64,000 nt of DNA, taken from positions 13,492,348 through 13,556,347 of the forward strand of contig JAQFVV010006203.1 in assembly GCA_028023455.1 (NCBI GenBank), given 5' to 3'. This DNA is from Epiperipatus broadwayi (taxonomy: Eukaryota > Onychophora > Udeonychophora > Euonychophora > Peripatidae). The notes beneath the pieces were generated by a model, which was not told where the DNA came from, searched no databases, and worked only from the letters and a program-made list of their open reading frames with translations. The translations under genes were made by a program, and so were the position numbers. Shown here in pieces: positions 23,691 to 35,621 of the stretch (positions are counted from its first letter, which is position 1; each line of letters begins with the position of its first letter).

Positions 23691-25810
23691 AAATAAACTA
23701 CATTAAAATAATGAATAAAACAGAAAATAAACATATATCCTAAAAATCCATGGAATGCAAGAATAACTTTATTACTTTGAGTGCTCAAATGTCTTATGAC
23801 CTTCAGAGTAATAAACTATTAGATTATTTAATTTTGCAGAATTTTGAGAAATAAGTGAATGATTAATTATGTTTTATAATTAACAGTATTTAAACATTAA
23901 ATTAAAATAACAAAAAATAAGATTTGATAAGTTTCTCATTGTTAACCCATAATGGTTACAATCAATATATGATATCGCTACCAATTTTCAGAAGTCTTAT
24001 TTTCATATTACTTTTTAAATTGAACAAATGTCTCTTTCAACATCTTACTAAATATGTCTCCATTTTGCAAAAATCAAATTAGTTTAGTTTTAATTTGCCT
24101 TCCTTCATGTTTTAGAGGCATATATAGACAACGGCTAAATTTAAATATTTTTTTGCAAAAAAATTGCTACTTTCTTTTCTACTTTTTAAGATAAATATAG
24201 CAACAATAATAAGAAGCAAATTTATTTCATTATAAGAAAGCAAACAACTGATTATTAAAAAAAAATTTGTCGACTGAATCCAGTTAAACAAAAATAATTT
24301 TATTTCATTTTCTGGTTATATATTTTACATTTTTTTATACAAATAATTTAACATTTGTTGTAAATAATGCTTATACAAAAATCAAATTTGAAATGGTATA
24401 AATATGTAAAACAAACACATATCTTTAGAAACGGTATAAGATAGTGATTGAAGTTGGAGTGTCATTATAGCAATTGCAGATGAATTTTAAAAAATGTTCA
24501 TCATATTTTATATTTCACATACAGTTAAATAGATATTTTATGATTAAAACTGATTATAAATATCATATTTAAGTAAGATAATAATGTGCTATTTTTTTTT
24601 TATCAAATCCCAAAAATTCATAGATAATAAAAAAATATTATTTTATTGATTATGCAAACAGATCTATTGCACACTTTTGGTAGTAAAATTTAAAGTTTGA
24701 CCATAGCAAAGAAAAATTTTGAAAGACAAAGTCTGTTCAGAAAGAAATATTGTAAATCAAATTCATCAAAATCATTTTGAGGAAATATGTCCAGCTGACT
24801 AACTGAATTTTATAAAGAAATTCAAAATCACATATGCAAGTTATAAATCAAGCTTTGAAATAGAACAAAATTGATTTTATTATATCATCATCTTGCTAAC
24901 CACCTGACTTTCACTTACTTGTACCACAAAATTAGACATTAAAGGAAAACAATCTGATCCTAATAACAGTGAAAGAAGGTGTGATTGATTAACCATCAAT
25001 AAAAAAAAACATCACAAAAATTTGTTAATGGACAAAAGTATATTGAAATGAATGATGACGATACTAAAATATAAAAGCAGAATTATAAGATTATTTTATA
25101 AGTTAGTTGGCATTTTTTTTGTTATTTCAGCTTAATGTACTCAAATGAGATAAAAGCTATGATTTTATGTGAAAAACTTTGGTCAACTTTCCTCCTGATA
25201 TACAATGTTAAAAAATTTCTAATGATATATATTTGCAAGGAAATCATTATATAATAATGATATATATAAATCAAATATATATTATTACTAATTTTACATT
25301 TACGATTTCAATATCTTTTTAGAAAAAATATAATTATTTAAGAAAATTTAAATAATTATTTTCAACTTTTTACTTTTTCTGTTTTATTTTAAATAATTGT
25401 TTTGCAAATCTTTTAGGAACAAAGCTCCTTTAAAAAAGGAAATAATGCATATGTAAGTTGAGTGTTTACAATGATATCAATCTTGGTTGCTAGAAAAGTC
25501 AAGAAGCCATTGCATAGCAGTAAAATAACAAAGTACTAATACTGTACTATATTTACTTTACCCAATCTACTATTCTACTTTTCCCCTCAAATGTTTCCAT
25601 TATAATATATATCACTTCATTTCTTAAAATCATTTTTTATTAAATTATACAATTTAATTTATAATTTATCAATTGATTAAGAAAATGTGTATATTCCTTG
25701 TGATATATAATAATCCATTGGATGTTCTAATGTAAATAGAAATTTAATCCCATCTATTGTAAGGTATTTGCAATTTATATTAAAAAATTTAATGTCATAT
25801 ATATATATAT
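23691..25810. other. Intron sequence, nothing recognised
   Basis: AT-rich sequence without coding signal or an obvious repeat. Confidence 0.45.
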
Positions 25811-26240
25811 GGAAATATTTAATGTTATCCATTTACAATTAACATAATTAGAAAGCACTTAATATAGAACAAACTCTCCCAAGACAAGGGATAAAGCAAA
25901 ACTGACAGGCTGATTGTATTTATAAAGGAGGATCCTCTTTTTAATGTTACTCAAGATTTAATATAGACAAAAAAGCTCTGCAGTTTACATTTATGGGTGT
26001 AAGAAATCAATGTATAGCAAACTTTTTAATATACTTTGACTTCTTACACTCATAAATGTAAACTGCATTACTTTGTTCTCTATATTAGATTTAAAGTGGC
26101 ATTTAAAAGAGGATCCTCCTTTTAAATGCAATCAGTATGTCAGTTTTGCTTTCATTCTTGGCTTAGACAGTTTGTTCTAAGTTAAGTGCTTTCTAATTAA
26201 GTTAATTATAAATGGATAACTCCACACATTAAATATTTTC
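25811..26240. repeat. Large imperfect palindrome (fold-back repeat)
   Basis: Outer arms: GAAATATTTAATGTTATCCA at 25812 mirrors TGGATAACTCCACACATTAA at 26210. Middle arms: AGAAAGCACTTAATATAGAA mirrors TTAAGTGCTTTCTAATTAAG, and GGAGGATCCTCTTTTTAATG mirrors AAAAGAGGATCCTCCTTTTA. Inner arms: GCAGTTTACATTTATGGGTG (about 25979) mirrors CACTCATAAATGTAAACTGC (about 26047-26066). The centre is near 26023. It has no coding content. It sits about 300 bases downstream, in transcript sense, of a kinase exon. Confidence 0.75.
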
Positions 26241-26549
26241 ATCTAAAACATTCGTTAAAAATATTGTATTTCATATATATATATTGATGTTAATTATATT
26301 CAATCTTTAAAAACAATTAGTATTTAATCACAGTATTTATATAGAAAGTTGGACTATTCTATGCTGAGAAGATTCATGTGTTTAAACTCTTAGTTCATTT
26401 GAAAAATGGATGTTTATTATACGGTGAGAGAAGTTAGTCACATATTTTTCACTGATTAGATAGACAGCTTACAAAATGATAAAATGCAATTTAGTAATGC
26501 TAAGAATTAATTGCATAATATATATATACTTACATCAAATCAAACTTAC

Positions 26550-26630
26550 CACAACACAAAAAAAAGGATGACTTAATGCTTGTTTCACTGTATACCTCTT
26601 TTTTGGATCAACAATTAACAAGTTTGAAAT
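26550..26630 (-). CDS. PHKG: PhK gamma exon: end of kinase C-lobe
   Basis: Acceptor ttatttag precedes 26630 and donor gtaagt follows 26550. Twenty-seven codons in phase 0 read ISNLLIVDPKKRYTVKQALS then HPFFCVV. Vertebrate gamma 1 has VSRFLVVQPQNRYTAEEALA and HPFF here. The RYT and HPFF motifs mark kinase subdomain XI, including the conserved Arg. Confidence 0.92.
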
Positions 26631-26770
26631 CTAAATAACAATACAAAATATGACAAGTTTGTTCAGATAATCAGTTATATTTACGTGCAATTTAATATAA
26701 TTATTAAATATGAAAGTCTGTGCAATAGATATATTTTATCTAATATCCATAGCTTTTAATTAACTGGGTT

Positions 26771-27659
26771 GTTGTGCACTTTGTCCAATGTGGCCATCGA
26801 CAGCATTGTTGCTTGCAAAAATAATGAAATGTAACATTACCGGGCCGATAATTTTTTGCTTTCTGTTCTCCAACAATTTTTCAAAATATTTTTTAAAAAT
26901 TTACGAACCAACATTATTTTATAAATTATATTTTTAATTACATTATACATTTCAGGGCGTACCGCGATTTACAAACCAACATTATTTTCTAAATTACAAT
27001 TTATAATTACATTATACGTTTCAGTGCTTAGCGCTGCCATGTGCAGGGAGGGGGTCTGATGGTTTGCCAATACATGCACTCGTATGAGCAAACAAAGCTT
27101 TCAGCGCATAGCGCTGTAATGTGTAGGGGGGGTCTGATGGTTTTGCTGATCCAAAGGATTGGCCAATACATGCCTAGTCTGAGCAAATAAACCTTTCAGC
27201 GCGTAGTGGTGTGCGGGGGTGGGAAACGATGGTTTTGCTACAAACACAGCCATTTTATTACTTTTGTAATGTGCCTTTTCGCATGACTTATGTGAAATGG
27301 TTCTGGGACTTACACACTTTACAAGATGTGTAGGGAAACTCGGGCTTACAATTATTAGTATATAGTATGTCAGTTAAGTTTTAAGATCGTTACTTTGAAT
27401 GCAAATTAAAACACTTATGGCCAGTTGAATTCCATACACCCTCACAACGTATGGTAGCGATCTGTGAAGTATGCACTATTTCCATAGTGACATCAGTCAC
27501 ATCAGCGGACCATAATATTTGTGTGCAATGCCATCTAGGCCTGCTAACGGCTAATAGGAACTGTTCTATAGGCTGTAACTTAGGCCGCCTAAACGGCATA
27601 TTTGTGCTTTTGCAGAGAAGCAACGCCATCGAGCGGCCACATTGGACAAAGTGCACAAC
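26771..27659. mobile_element. DNA transposon with 25-bp terminal inverted repeats, superfamily unassigned
   Basis: The left end GTTGTGCACTTTGTCCAATG plus TGGCC is repeated exactly, inverted, at the right end, after which both sides continue with TCGA and GTTGCTT-like similarity. Flanks do not show a convincing target duplication. The interior is much richer in G+C and CpG than the surrounding intron and holds tandem repeats at about 26898-27242. The minus-strand 88-codon open frame at 27390-27656 includes the terminal repeat and has no transposase motif, so it is not called as a gene. Confidence 0.65.
26898..27242 (+). repeat. Tandem repeats inside the 889-bp transposon
   Basis: Two units of about 65 bases share ACCAACATTATTTT and AATTACATTATAC. 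They are followed by about three units of 80-95 bases, each starting TTTCAG with GCGCATAGCGCTG-like palindromes and sharing GGTCTGATGGTTT, CCAATACATGC and TGAGCAAA. The third unit is partial. Each longer unit carries a small GCGC dyad. Confidence 0.65.
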
Positions 27660-28489
27660 TACTTTAAACGGTAATATTTACAAAACTAATTATTTTTTAA
27701 TTCATACTACACACATGCATATTTTTGTTATCAATTATTTTTTCTATTATAGATATAAAAGATACATTTGTAATGGTTAAGCATAAATAACTTATTTCTC
27801 CTCATCCCAGATTCAACTTTATAAGCATTAGCCATCTATAGAGATTAAATAGTAGTGTAAACTGATACCCAATCTTCAAAACTTTTGATTGAGTTGGCTA
27901 GCCACTAATGTCAGGTAAAAGCAGATAATAATACCACTATTGCAAATGACAGTCGTCCCAATATTGTTGGAAATAGAAAGTTTTCAATTTTTAAAATCAG
28001 ACAATCTTGAGTTGTGAATAAACCAACTATTCTTTGGTATTTTTGCTTGAAAATGTTTGGATTTCTTTTATAATTAAATAAAGTTTCTATTATTATAAGC
28101 TGATCAAAAAATTTACAAAAATTCTAATACGTAATAAAGTTTTAATGAAATATCATATGTAATACAAAACATTCCAATTTTTCCTGGAAGTATTACCTAT
28201 GGTAATAATTGAACAACTATATACATTTATCCAAGCCTTGTTAATATAATATCTAGTGCTTGGTCTAATCATTACAATAGACAAACATAATATTCTAAAG
28301 GTGAATGGCATTAAAAATTGCAACAAAAGTATGTTATGTATTAATCATAAATCTTATTAATAATAAAAGTCGGAGACCATTACAGAATCAACTGGATCCA
28401 AAATTCAAAAATTATATCAATTATTTATTTAGTATGTGGATTTTTTTTAGATTGTTTGACATTTAATAAAATATTGAAAAGGAACCTGC
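27660..28489. other. Intron sequence, nothing recognised
   Basis: AT-rich sequence with no classifiable repeat. Confidence 0.4.
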
Positions 28490-28595
28490 AGAGATTCTAA
28501 CCAGGAAATCGAATCACTAGTGACTTTATTAAGTCCTACAATTCTCCAGTGTAGCCATAGACACAACAATTAACTATGCGATTCATGATCTCTCT
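28490..28595 (-). repeat. tRNA-like SINE head, degenerate
   Basis: On the minus strand TGGCTACACTGGAGAATTGT is followed about 35 bases later by GTGATTCGATTTCCTGG, the latter a good B-box match. The first is only a weak A box. Flanking target duplications are not evident. Confidence 0.4.
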
Positions 28596-28659
28596 CCACA
28601 TTTTTTTTGTAATAAGAGCCAGTGATTTTATAAGTTTATCAGCAATTTCTGGATTTTTG

Positions 28660-29960
28660 ATAGAAAAAACTGACTATAAAAAACATTGTTGATTTTATTC
28701 CAACCTGGAATGAATTGCTACGATATCCATGAGGGATGCATGGACTCTTTGAAGCTGCTGTTATGAATTTGTTAACCCCACATAGCATCAAAGAATTTAG
28801 AAAATTCTATTAATATCCCTTTCCAAATAATCCAGTATATCAACTCTGGTTAGCCTTTCTTAAATTCTGTTGTGGAATTTCAAGATTCCATGATGTGGCT
28901 TTCAAGGTGATTAAACATTATGTAGGCTATGGTAAAAATGATCCAATATCAGTAGCATCAGGTAATGGTGAAACGATTTTTTGTAGAAACAAAACATCAA
29001 TTAGGAATTGTTTCTGTTCACCATCAGCCTGAACAAAATGTTCATTTTTGCTTTGCATTGTAAAGTAAGTGCATGTTATTTAAATCTATACATTTTGAAA
29101 GTTGGCAATCTGATTAATCCTAATTTGCACACTTCCAAGGATTACTGTGAGAACTGAAACTCCTGCAAATATAGAGGTGTAGGAAGATCTGAAAAAGGAA
29201 GATAAAGCCATTGGTATTGGGTGGTCTATAAATATTGCATGTATAAAAATTATCTAGCTAAATGGTAATTGCAAAATCATTTGAACTATCTTCAATAGAA
29301 ATTACTTGTTTTACAAGATAATTTGAATCAAATGTGATTATGTTTAGAATGCACTTTATTGAGAATGAATTGAGATCCAGGAATTTTAAAAAGATGCACA
29401 TTATTAGAAGAATGATGAGTCTCCTGAAATAAAATTACATCAACAATGTGCTAAACTTTTAATTTGTAGATCTTCATTTTTGATTTTGATATACTGTACT
29501 TCAATGTTAAATTGACAATTTTTTTATATTTCCTAGATGAAGAAAAGATTGTTCTGTAGAAGGTTATATATATGGCATTTGAGATTTCCCACAGTTGTCA
29601 ACACTATATAGTTTGTTTTTATCTCTTTCAAAAACTTAGGATCCTCATTTTTGCGATCCTGATGTTGCTATCCCTTATTATATCACCAGAGTTCATGTTA
29701 ATGGTGTTATTGTGTTTTTTATAATTTTCTATCTTTAAGTCTGATTTTCTATGTGGAGACAATTAGTTTCACACAAGAGTGCATGTTATTTGAAAGGCAG
29801 ACCATCAGGATCATGCAAAATTGTTTTTTAGAGACATAACAAAAATGAAGATCCCCCTCCCCCACTGAAAAAAAGTTTTGATTCAATTTTATGCCTGAAG
29901 ATTTCCAGTTACTGATCTTGAGTATATTATGCAATTGGATAAATCTGATTCTATAGCATT
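28660..29960 (-). mobile_element. Jockey/CR1-like LINE fragment, endonuclease and linker region
   Basis: The minus strand near 28695-28800 reads VNKFITAASKSPCIPHGYRS then NSFQVG, the endonuclease-RT linker pattern seen in this LINE type (TxAA..xIPRG-x-R). The plus-strand copy at 21955-22015 shares KITAAAKKSS and the AATTCATTCCAGGTTG stretch. Higher coordinates to about 29960 should hold the endonuclease but are too decayed for motifs. It has no intact frame. Confidence 0.5.
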
Positions 29961-31165
29961 TGTCATTACAAAACTTTAAATATAATATACATGCAAAAAT
30001 TGGATTTTTTTACTATTTTATTTATTTATACCATATATCTATTATCCAAAAAAACACATTAAAGTAATTAATCATTTCTAATTATTTTGTTATAGATGCC
30101 ATCTTCATATCAATTCATTTACCATAAAATGCATTATCAGGGAGGGGGTGAAGATCTTAATATTAGATGATCCACTTCATAAAAAAAAATGTGGACAACT
30201 AGCATAATTTGATTGACAAGGTTTCTTCAATACTTCATTTGAATGGTAGATAAAGAATATTTCCATTCTTCAAGTTAATAACATTAATTTTATTAATCAT
30301 TGAGTTCAAATTTCCCATTGCATCAGAGAAAAAGATAATTGTCAGTATATAAATCTATAGTTAATACAAGAGTATGATAAATATACAGAATGTTACAGTT
30401 ATTCAATCTACCTTAATTTGCCAAACTTAGCATTGAACCCAGTGAATAGAAATCTAGTACAGAGATAATTCTAAAATAAAGAAAAAATTATTCTTATTCA
30501 GTATACTATTAATATTTTGGGAGACAAGTTTATAGCATTCTTTTTAAATAAAATACTCAACATAACTCTGAAGGCGAATAAACTTTTTTATATAGGTATT
30601 ACAACTTCAGGAGTTCATAAAGAATCACATAATTGATCAATGCTGCTATTACTCTTTAATACAAAATTTGTGAGGTGAGAGAGAAGTATAAAAACGTTCA
30701 TAATTTTTGCATTAAAAAATGTTCAATTTTTATAAAATCTTAATTTACATTTTATAAAGTATATTTTTAAGCCAGAAAACTTTTAATTATAAATATGCAT
30801 TTATAATAAATTTAGACCCTGCATTACATATATAGATAATATAAACAATCTTTTAAAAAGAGAAATATGACTATTTTAATAAAAGAAATCTGTACATTCT
30901 TACAATTATAATTAATTATTTCTGTCATTCACTAACCTCTTCAGTTTATATATATATATGGGAGGTAATATCATTCTAATTTACGATTTTAATTATATTA
31001 TGTATGGAATTTAAAATCACACCATAAATTATATTTTTTCAAAAATACTACACATATCACTACCAAAAGATCTGCAGCAGAAAATATTTAAAATGTCAAT
31101 CTTTTAATTGTTAAAAATATCTAAACTCTTATAAATTAAAATTCAAGTTAAATATAAATTTAAGT
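29961..31165. other. Intron sequence, nothing recognised
   Basis: AT-rich; no coding signal or repeat identified. Confidence 0.45.
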
Positions 31166-31170
31166 TGTTA

Positions 31171-32036
31171 AATCATCATCATCATCATTATCAACCATTA
31201 TCAATCCACTGCAGGATGAAGGTCTCTCCAAGTTTAATCCATCTTCTCCGATCTTTAGCTTCTCTTCTCCACATCACCCCTACACATTTTCTTATTTCAT
31301 CCATCCATCTTACATGTGGTCTCCTTCTGGGTCTTTTACAATCTCTTGGAATCCAGTTTAAAATTTCAATTGTCCATCTATTATCATCTCTTCTAGCAAT
31401 ATGTCCAGCCCAACTCCACTTCAATCTTTTAATTTTTTCAATGAGGTCAGTAACACCTGTTTGTTCTCTTACCCATACATTGCGTTTTCGATCTCTTCTT
31501 GTTACTCCCAACATACATCTCTCCATACTTCTTTGAGTGGTCTGAAGTCTCTGTATTGATCTTCTATTAAGTGTCCAAGTCTCAGATCCATAAGTAAGAA
31601 CTGGTAAAACACATTTGTTAAAAACCTTTCTTTTCAAACACATAGGCATATTTCCTTTTAATATCAAGTTATTTCTACCAAAAGCACTCCAACCAAGTTT
31701 AATTCTATGATTAATTTCCTCTATTATGTTTCCATCTGTATTAATAATCTGACCAAGGTATTTGTAACTCTTAACTTCTTCTAATTCATCATAATCAATC
31801 TTTATTTTCATATTTTGAGCAAATCGATTAAACATTACTTTAGTCTTTTTAACATTTATCTTTAGTCCTATTTTCCTACTTTTATCTGATAACTCCTGCA
31901 ACATTTCCTGCAGCTCGGAAGCATTATTTGCAAAAACAACTACATCATCTGCGAAATCTAAATGACTTAAATAATCTCCATTTACTTTCACTCCTTTAGT
32001 TTCCCATTTTAATCCACAAAATACTTCTTGCAGCAC
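31171..32036 (-). mobile_element. 5'-truncated RTE-type LINE, young copy A
   Basis: A single minus-strand frame of 281 codons (31191-32036) is open from the RT active site to the C-terminal stop: LDFADDVVVFANNASELQEM, INVKKTKVMFNRFA, ELEEVKSYKYLGQIINTDGN, YGSETWTLNRRSIQRLQTTQ, KWSWAGHIARRDDNRWTIEI, and the end GETFILQWIDNG. The 3' end is (TGA)n on the minus strand (plus-strand ATCATCATC at 31172). It differs from copy B only at a few residues, so both derive from a recently active source. It is truncated just upstream of the RT catalytic box, so it cannot be autonomous. Confidence 0.85.
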
Positions 32037-32515
32037 TGCTGTATAACCAAAGAAACTTCAAATCATGCCAGTATAAATATAATGGTGGCAATTTTTTTAG
32101 TATAAATAATTATAAAATATGACTGTTTTTAAAATGTGAAAACAAGATAAATGATTATTTATAATTTGATTTTTGATAATTTCCATGTACAAAGTATTTA
32201 ATAACATTCATTTGCATAATCAAGCATTTCTTTTCTCTCAGAATAGACAAAGATATAAATACATATTGATTTCTTAAATTGGTTTTTAGACTGTTGAGAA
32301 ATAAAATAGAGTCCAAAGAATGTATAAACAGCTTGAATATTTTTTTTTATACAGTGATAATATAATTTATTTCAAATCAGTGATTTTTTTTTACAGAAAA
32401 AAATGCTAAATGAAATAAATTTTTGTATTTATTTTTTTTCTATACACAAATATATTTTTGTATTATCTAAAAATTGTAATTTTCTTTAATGAAATCTTTT
32501 TAACATTATATATAT
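32037..32515. other. Intron sequence, nothing recognised
   Basis: AT-rich spacer between the RTE copy and the Penelope fragment. Confidence 0.4.
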
Positions 32516-32519
32516 ATAT

Positions 32520-33000
32520 AACTAAAATTACCCCAAATCCAAAATTCAACCAGACTAGCCAAGAAAAAAATAAATTAAAACACAACCAAAGGTTTCACTG
32601 CTACAAGCAGACTTCTCAAATGTAAAGAACTACAAAAAGTACACCATATATATGTATTAGATATTACCCACAAATCCATTTACTTTCCATCCACCCTTAA
32701 TATTAAAAGAACTCTTAAATAAATTAATTGCTTCAGAATAATAAATTTTCAATAATAAAGATTCTTTAATTCTTCTTTTTATTTCATTTCTCTCAAAGAA
32801 GACAACCTTAGCGTTCATCAAAATTAATAATGTGGCCTGTATCTTTTTCAAGGACATACAAAGGAGAACTAAGATATTTATTTCTAACCCTACTTTTATG
32901 AACCTTTATTCTTTCATTTAAACTCAAATTACTCTGACCTATGTAAACTTTCTTACTAAAACAAGGAATAAAATGCACTACACCAAGAATAGTCCTGCTT
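32520..33000 (-). mobile_element. Penelope-like element 3' end with GIY-YIG endonuclease
   Basis: The minus strand reads VVHFIPCFSKKVYIGQSNLS, NERIKVHKSRVRNKYLSSPL and KDTGHIINFDE, then RNEIKRRIKESLLLKIYY. YIGQS with the following NERIKVHK is the GIY-YIG core. It is homologous to 880-1310, including the tail with GGCTAGTCTGGTTGAATTTT near 32555, and is better preserved. Its 5' truncation abuts a (TA)n tract at 33001-33017, where an RTE tail begins. Confidence 0.75.
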
Positions 33001-33014
33001 ATATATATATATAT

Positions 33015-33602
33015 ATCATCATCAAACATTATCAATCCACTGCAGGATGAAGGTCTCTCCAAGTTCAGTCCATCTTCTCTGATAGCTTCTCTTCTCCACA
33101 TCACTCCTGCACATTTTCTTATTCCATCCATCCATCTCATATGTGGTTTCTTTCTGGGTCTTTTACAATCTCTTGGAATCCAGTTTAAGATTTCAATTGT
33201 CCATCTATTATCATCTCTTCTAACAATATGTCCAGCTCAGTCAGTCTTTTAATTTTTTCAATGAGGTCAGTAACACTGGTTGTTCTCTTACCCATATATT
33301 GTGTTTTTGATCTCTTCTTGTTACTCCCAACATGCATCTCTCCATACTTCTGTATTGCTCTTCTATTAAGTGCCCAAGTCTCAGATCCATAAGTAAGAAC
33401 CGGTAAAACACATTTATTAAAAACCTTCCTTTTCAAACACATAGGCATATTTCCTTTTAGTATCAAGTTATTTCTACCAAAAGCACTCCAACTAAGTTTA
33501 ATTCTATGATTAATTTCATCCATTATGTTTCCAACTGTATTAATAAGGTATTTGTAGATGTTAACTTCTTCTAACTCATCATAATCCATCTTTATTTTCA
33601 TA
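33015..33602 (-). mobile_element. 5'-truncated RTE-type LINE, copy C
   Basis: Same 3' end as copy A (TCATCATC, then CATTATCAATCCACTGCAGG near 33030). The minus-strand frame 33185-33700 covers DYDELEEVNIYKY, MDEINHRIKLSWSAFGRNNL, KGNMPMCLKRKVFNKCVLPV and YGSETWALNRRAIQ, then shifts. Several small deletions occur relative to copy A. The 5' truncation ends at the (TA)n at 33603-33616. Confidence 0.75.
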
Positions 33603-33616
33603 ATATATATATATAT

Positions 33617-34125
33617 AATAAAGTAGAAGAAGTTAACAAATAAAAATACCTTGATGAGATTATTAATATAGATGAAAATGTAATGGTTGAAATTAATCAT
33701 AGAATTAAACTAAGATGGAGTGCTTTTAGTAGAAATAACTTAATATTAAAAGAATATGTGCCTATGTGTTTGACCAGTTTTTATTTATGAATCTAAGTTT
33801 AAACACTCAACAAAGAACAATGTAAATTTCAGAACTCTCAGAGTAGCAAAAAGATCAAAATAAACATGAGTGAAAGACTAAAATGAAACTAGGTTGGACA
33901 TATACCTAGATGAAATAACAAATAAACAGTTGAAAATTTTAACTGCATCCCAAGAAGTTATATAAGACTTAGAAAAAAACCAAATATGCGATGGAAAAAA
34001 TAAGGAAGTTTGCTGATGTGTTGTGAATAAAAAAAGGTTAAGGATAGCAGAAACTGGATTAAACAGAGAGAGCTTCATTCTCTAAGAGATTGATAATGGT
34101 TGCAAATGATAATAATAATGAATAA
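33617..34125 (+). mobile_element. Old RTE-type LINE fragment, copy E
   Basis: The plus strand reads VEINHRIKLRWSAFSRNNLI then KEYVPMCL, with many stops afterward, and ends near AGAGATTGATAATGGTTGCA and AATAATAATGA, the decayed counterpart of the (TGA)n tail. It starts at almost the same point in the ORF as copy C and faces it head to head across a (TA)n tract. Confidence 0.65.
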
Positions 34126-35020
34126 ATATGGATGAAGTTTAGCACTCTCTATAGTATAAATTTATTTCTTTTAATATTGCTAATTTCTAATCAAGGTAAA
34201 ATAAATGGACAATGACATGTTTCACCTAACACCTAAACTCAATTAAAATATTTGTCAACTTCCTATACTTCAATGCAATCAGCTAATTCTTACAAAGATT
34301 GGTCCATAAGCTCATTATCCTATTACATCAGTTTATTTGTCTTTTATAACTCACTTATAGCTCATCTACTGAGAATTTTGAGAAAACTTTTAGGCAAATA
34401 TTTTCATAACTTCTAGAATATAAAGTTCAGTAGAATAAAATTAATAATGCAAGGATATCATGCTCAGTTTAAATGAAGGAAAGAATATGTTTAGTTTAGT
34501 GAGAAGTACATTACAATATTCAAATCGTGTTTAGGTTGGATCTGTATGATTGAAGCATTCCTGAATTTATATCTAACAAGCTTTAAAGTACAAATTGCAT
34601 GTGATTTATTAATAAATTTATGTAGCTGAATTATTATAGGATGATTTTGTGGCAATTTATTATTTTCACCACATGTGTAAATGAAATTTGTATGAAAAGC
34701 ATCAATATTTAGAAAGTACAAATTACACATTTGTACATGTATGTAAATATGTATATATATATCATATATATCATCATCATCATCATGTTGTAATGTAAAT
34801 TCACTTCAATATTTTTAAGATTTGGCAACCCTGCCAGAATTTTTTATATAATTAATTTTGTGCATTTTACAGTACATTCTTTTTAAAGTATGAATACATT
34901 ATTGCATAATCTCATTTTAAAAATAATAATTGTACAGTATATCATATAAATATATATATATAAAACTTTGCTACTATTCAGAATTTTATCTATATGTATA
35001 TTTCATTAAATTTTTTTTAC
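34126..35020. other. Intron sequence with a short (ATC)n tract
   Basis: AT-rich. A (ATC)n tract at about 34767-34785 follows (TA)n but no RTE body is attached. No gene seen. Confidence 0.4.
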
Positions 35021-35144
35021 CAAATCTTTAGTGACATCTGAGATATCATCCCATTCTGGGCTTCCAAATGAGTAATTTCCATTCATTATGGCCCTCAACA
35101 TAATCATTTGCTTCCGATGCCAAAACGGAGGACAACCAATTAAT
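35021..35144 (-). CDS. PHKG: PhK gamma exon: kinase subdomains IX-X
   Basis: Acceptor tttgtgtttag precedes 35144 and donor gtaaaa follows 35021. It completes a split Leu codon and reads [40 protein letters not shown] and L. Vertebrate gamma 1 has [15 protein letters not shown] and [20 protein letters not shown], so nearly every position is conserved. PPFWHRKQM is characteristic of the gamma subunit. The exon ends in phase 0. Confidence 0.95.
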
Positions 35145-35231
35145 CTAAACACAAATAAATAAAATGTAAAATATATCATGATATGTTTTAACAAATATAA
35201 ATATATAAAATGAATATAAACATATACTTAC

Positions 35232-35261
35232 AAAGTATACATAATAACACCACAAGCCCAC
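35232..35261 (-). CDS. PHKG: PhK gamma 30-nt micro-exon
   Basis: Acceptor atacatag before 35261, donor gtaagt after 35232. The exon supplies the last base of a Met codon, then WACGVIMYT and two bases of Leu. This is the conserved W-x-x-G-V-x-x-Y-x-L of kinase subdomain IX. The intron to the next exon is only 87 bases, the shortest in the window. Confidence 0.92.
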
Positions 35262-35305
35262 CTATGTATAAATATAAAAATAAAACCTTATTTTTTACAT
35301 CATAT

Positions 35306-35440
35306 ATAAATATAATGTCATATGAAATTTAGCAAGTCTATTTTAAATAATAATTGAACTATTCTCTAGCTGCCATGTTCAATAACTTTTTACAATAAGA
35401 AAATTCTTACGGTATTTTAGATATTTTTATTTAGAGTTAT
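35306..35440 (+). repeat. Direct repeat, copy 1
   Basis: TAATGTCATATGAAATTTAG, TCTATTTTAAATAATAATTG, and CTAGCTGCCATGTTCAATAA then CTTTTTACAATAA recur with few changes at 35622-35745. The two copies lie about 315 bases apart in the same orientation, which suggests local duplication or two insertions of one repeat. Confidence 0.65.
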
Positions 35441-35621
35441 CCAGAACAATAACAGCTAAAGAGCAAACTTAAATAAGCCTATATATTTTAATGTAAATTA
35501 ATTTTTAAAGAGCTGATTTTAAGGTTACAGAATGGAGATATTTCGCTCATTTCTAAAACTTTATAATAAATAAACACATTAGATATGTAATAATAAATAA
35601 TGTTTTAATAATGATTAATTA

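Noticed and set aside
27390-27656. Minus-strand 88-codon frame, GC-rich and protein-like
   Set aside because: It starts in the terminal inverted repeat of the 889-bp element and shows no transposase motif; its GC-rich look comes from the element's composition.
31165-31536. Plus-strand open frame of 123 codons starting MLNHHHHHYQ
   Set aside because: Antisense to the RTE C-terminus; the His run is the (ATC)n tail read in another frame.
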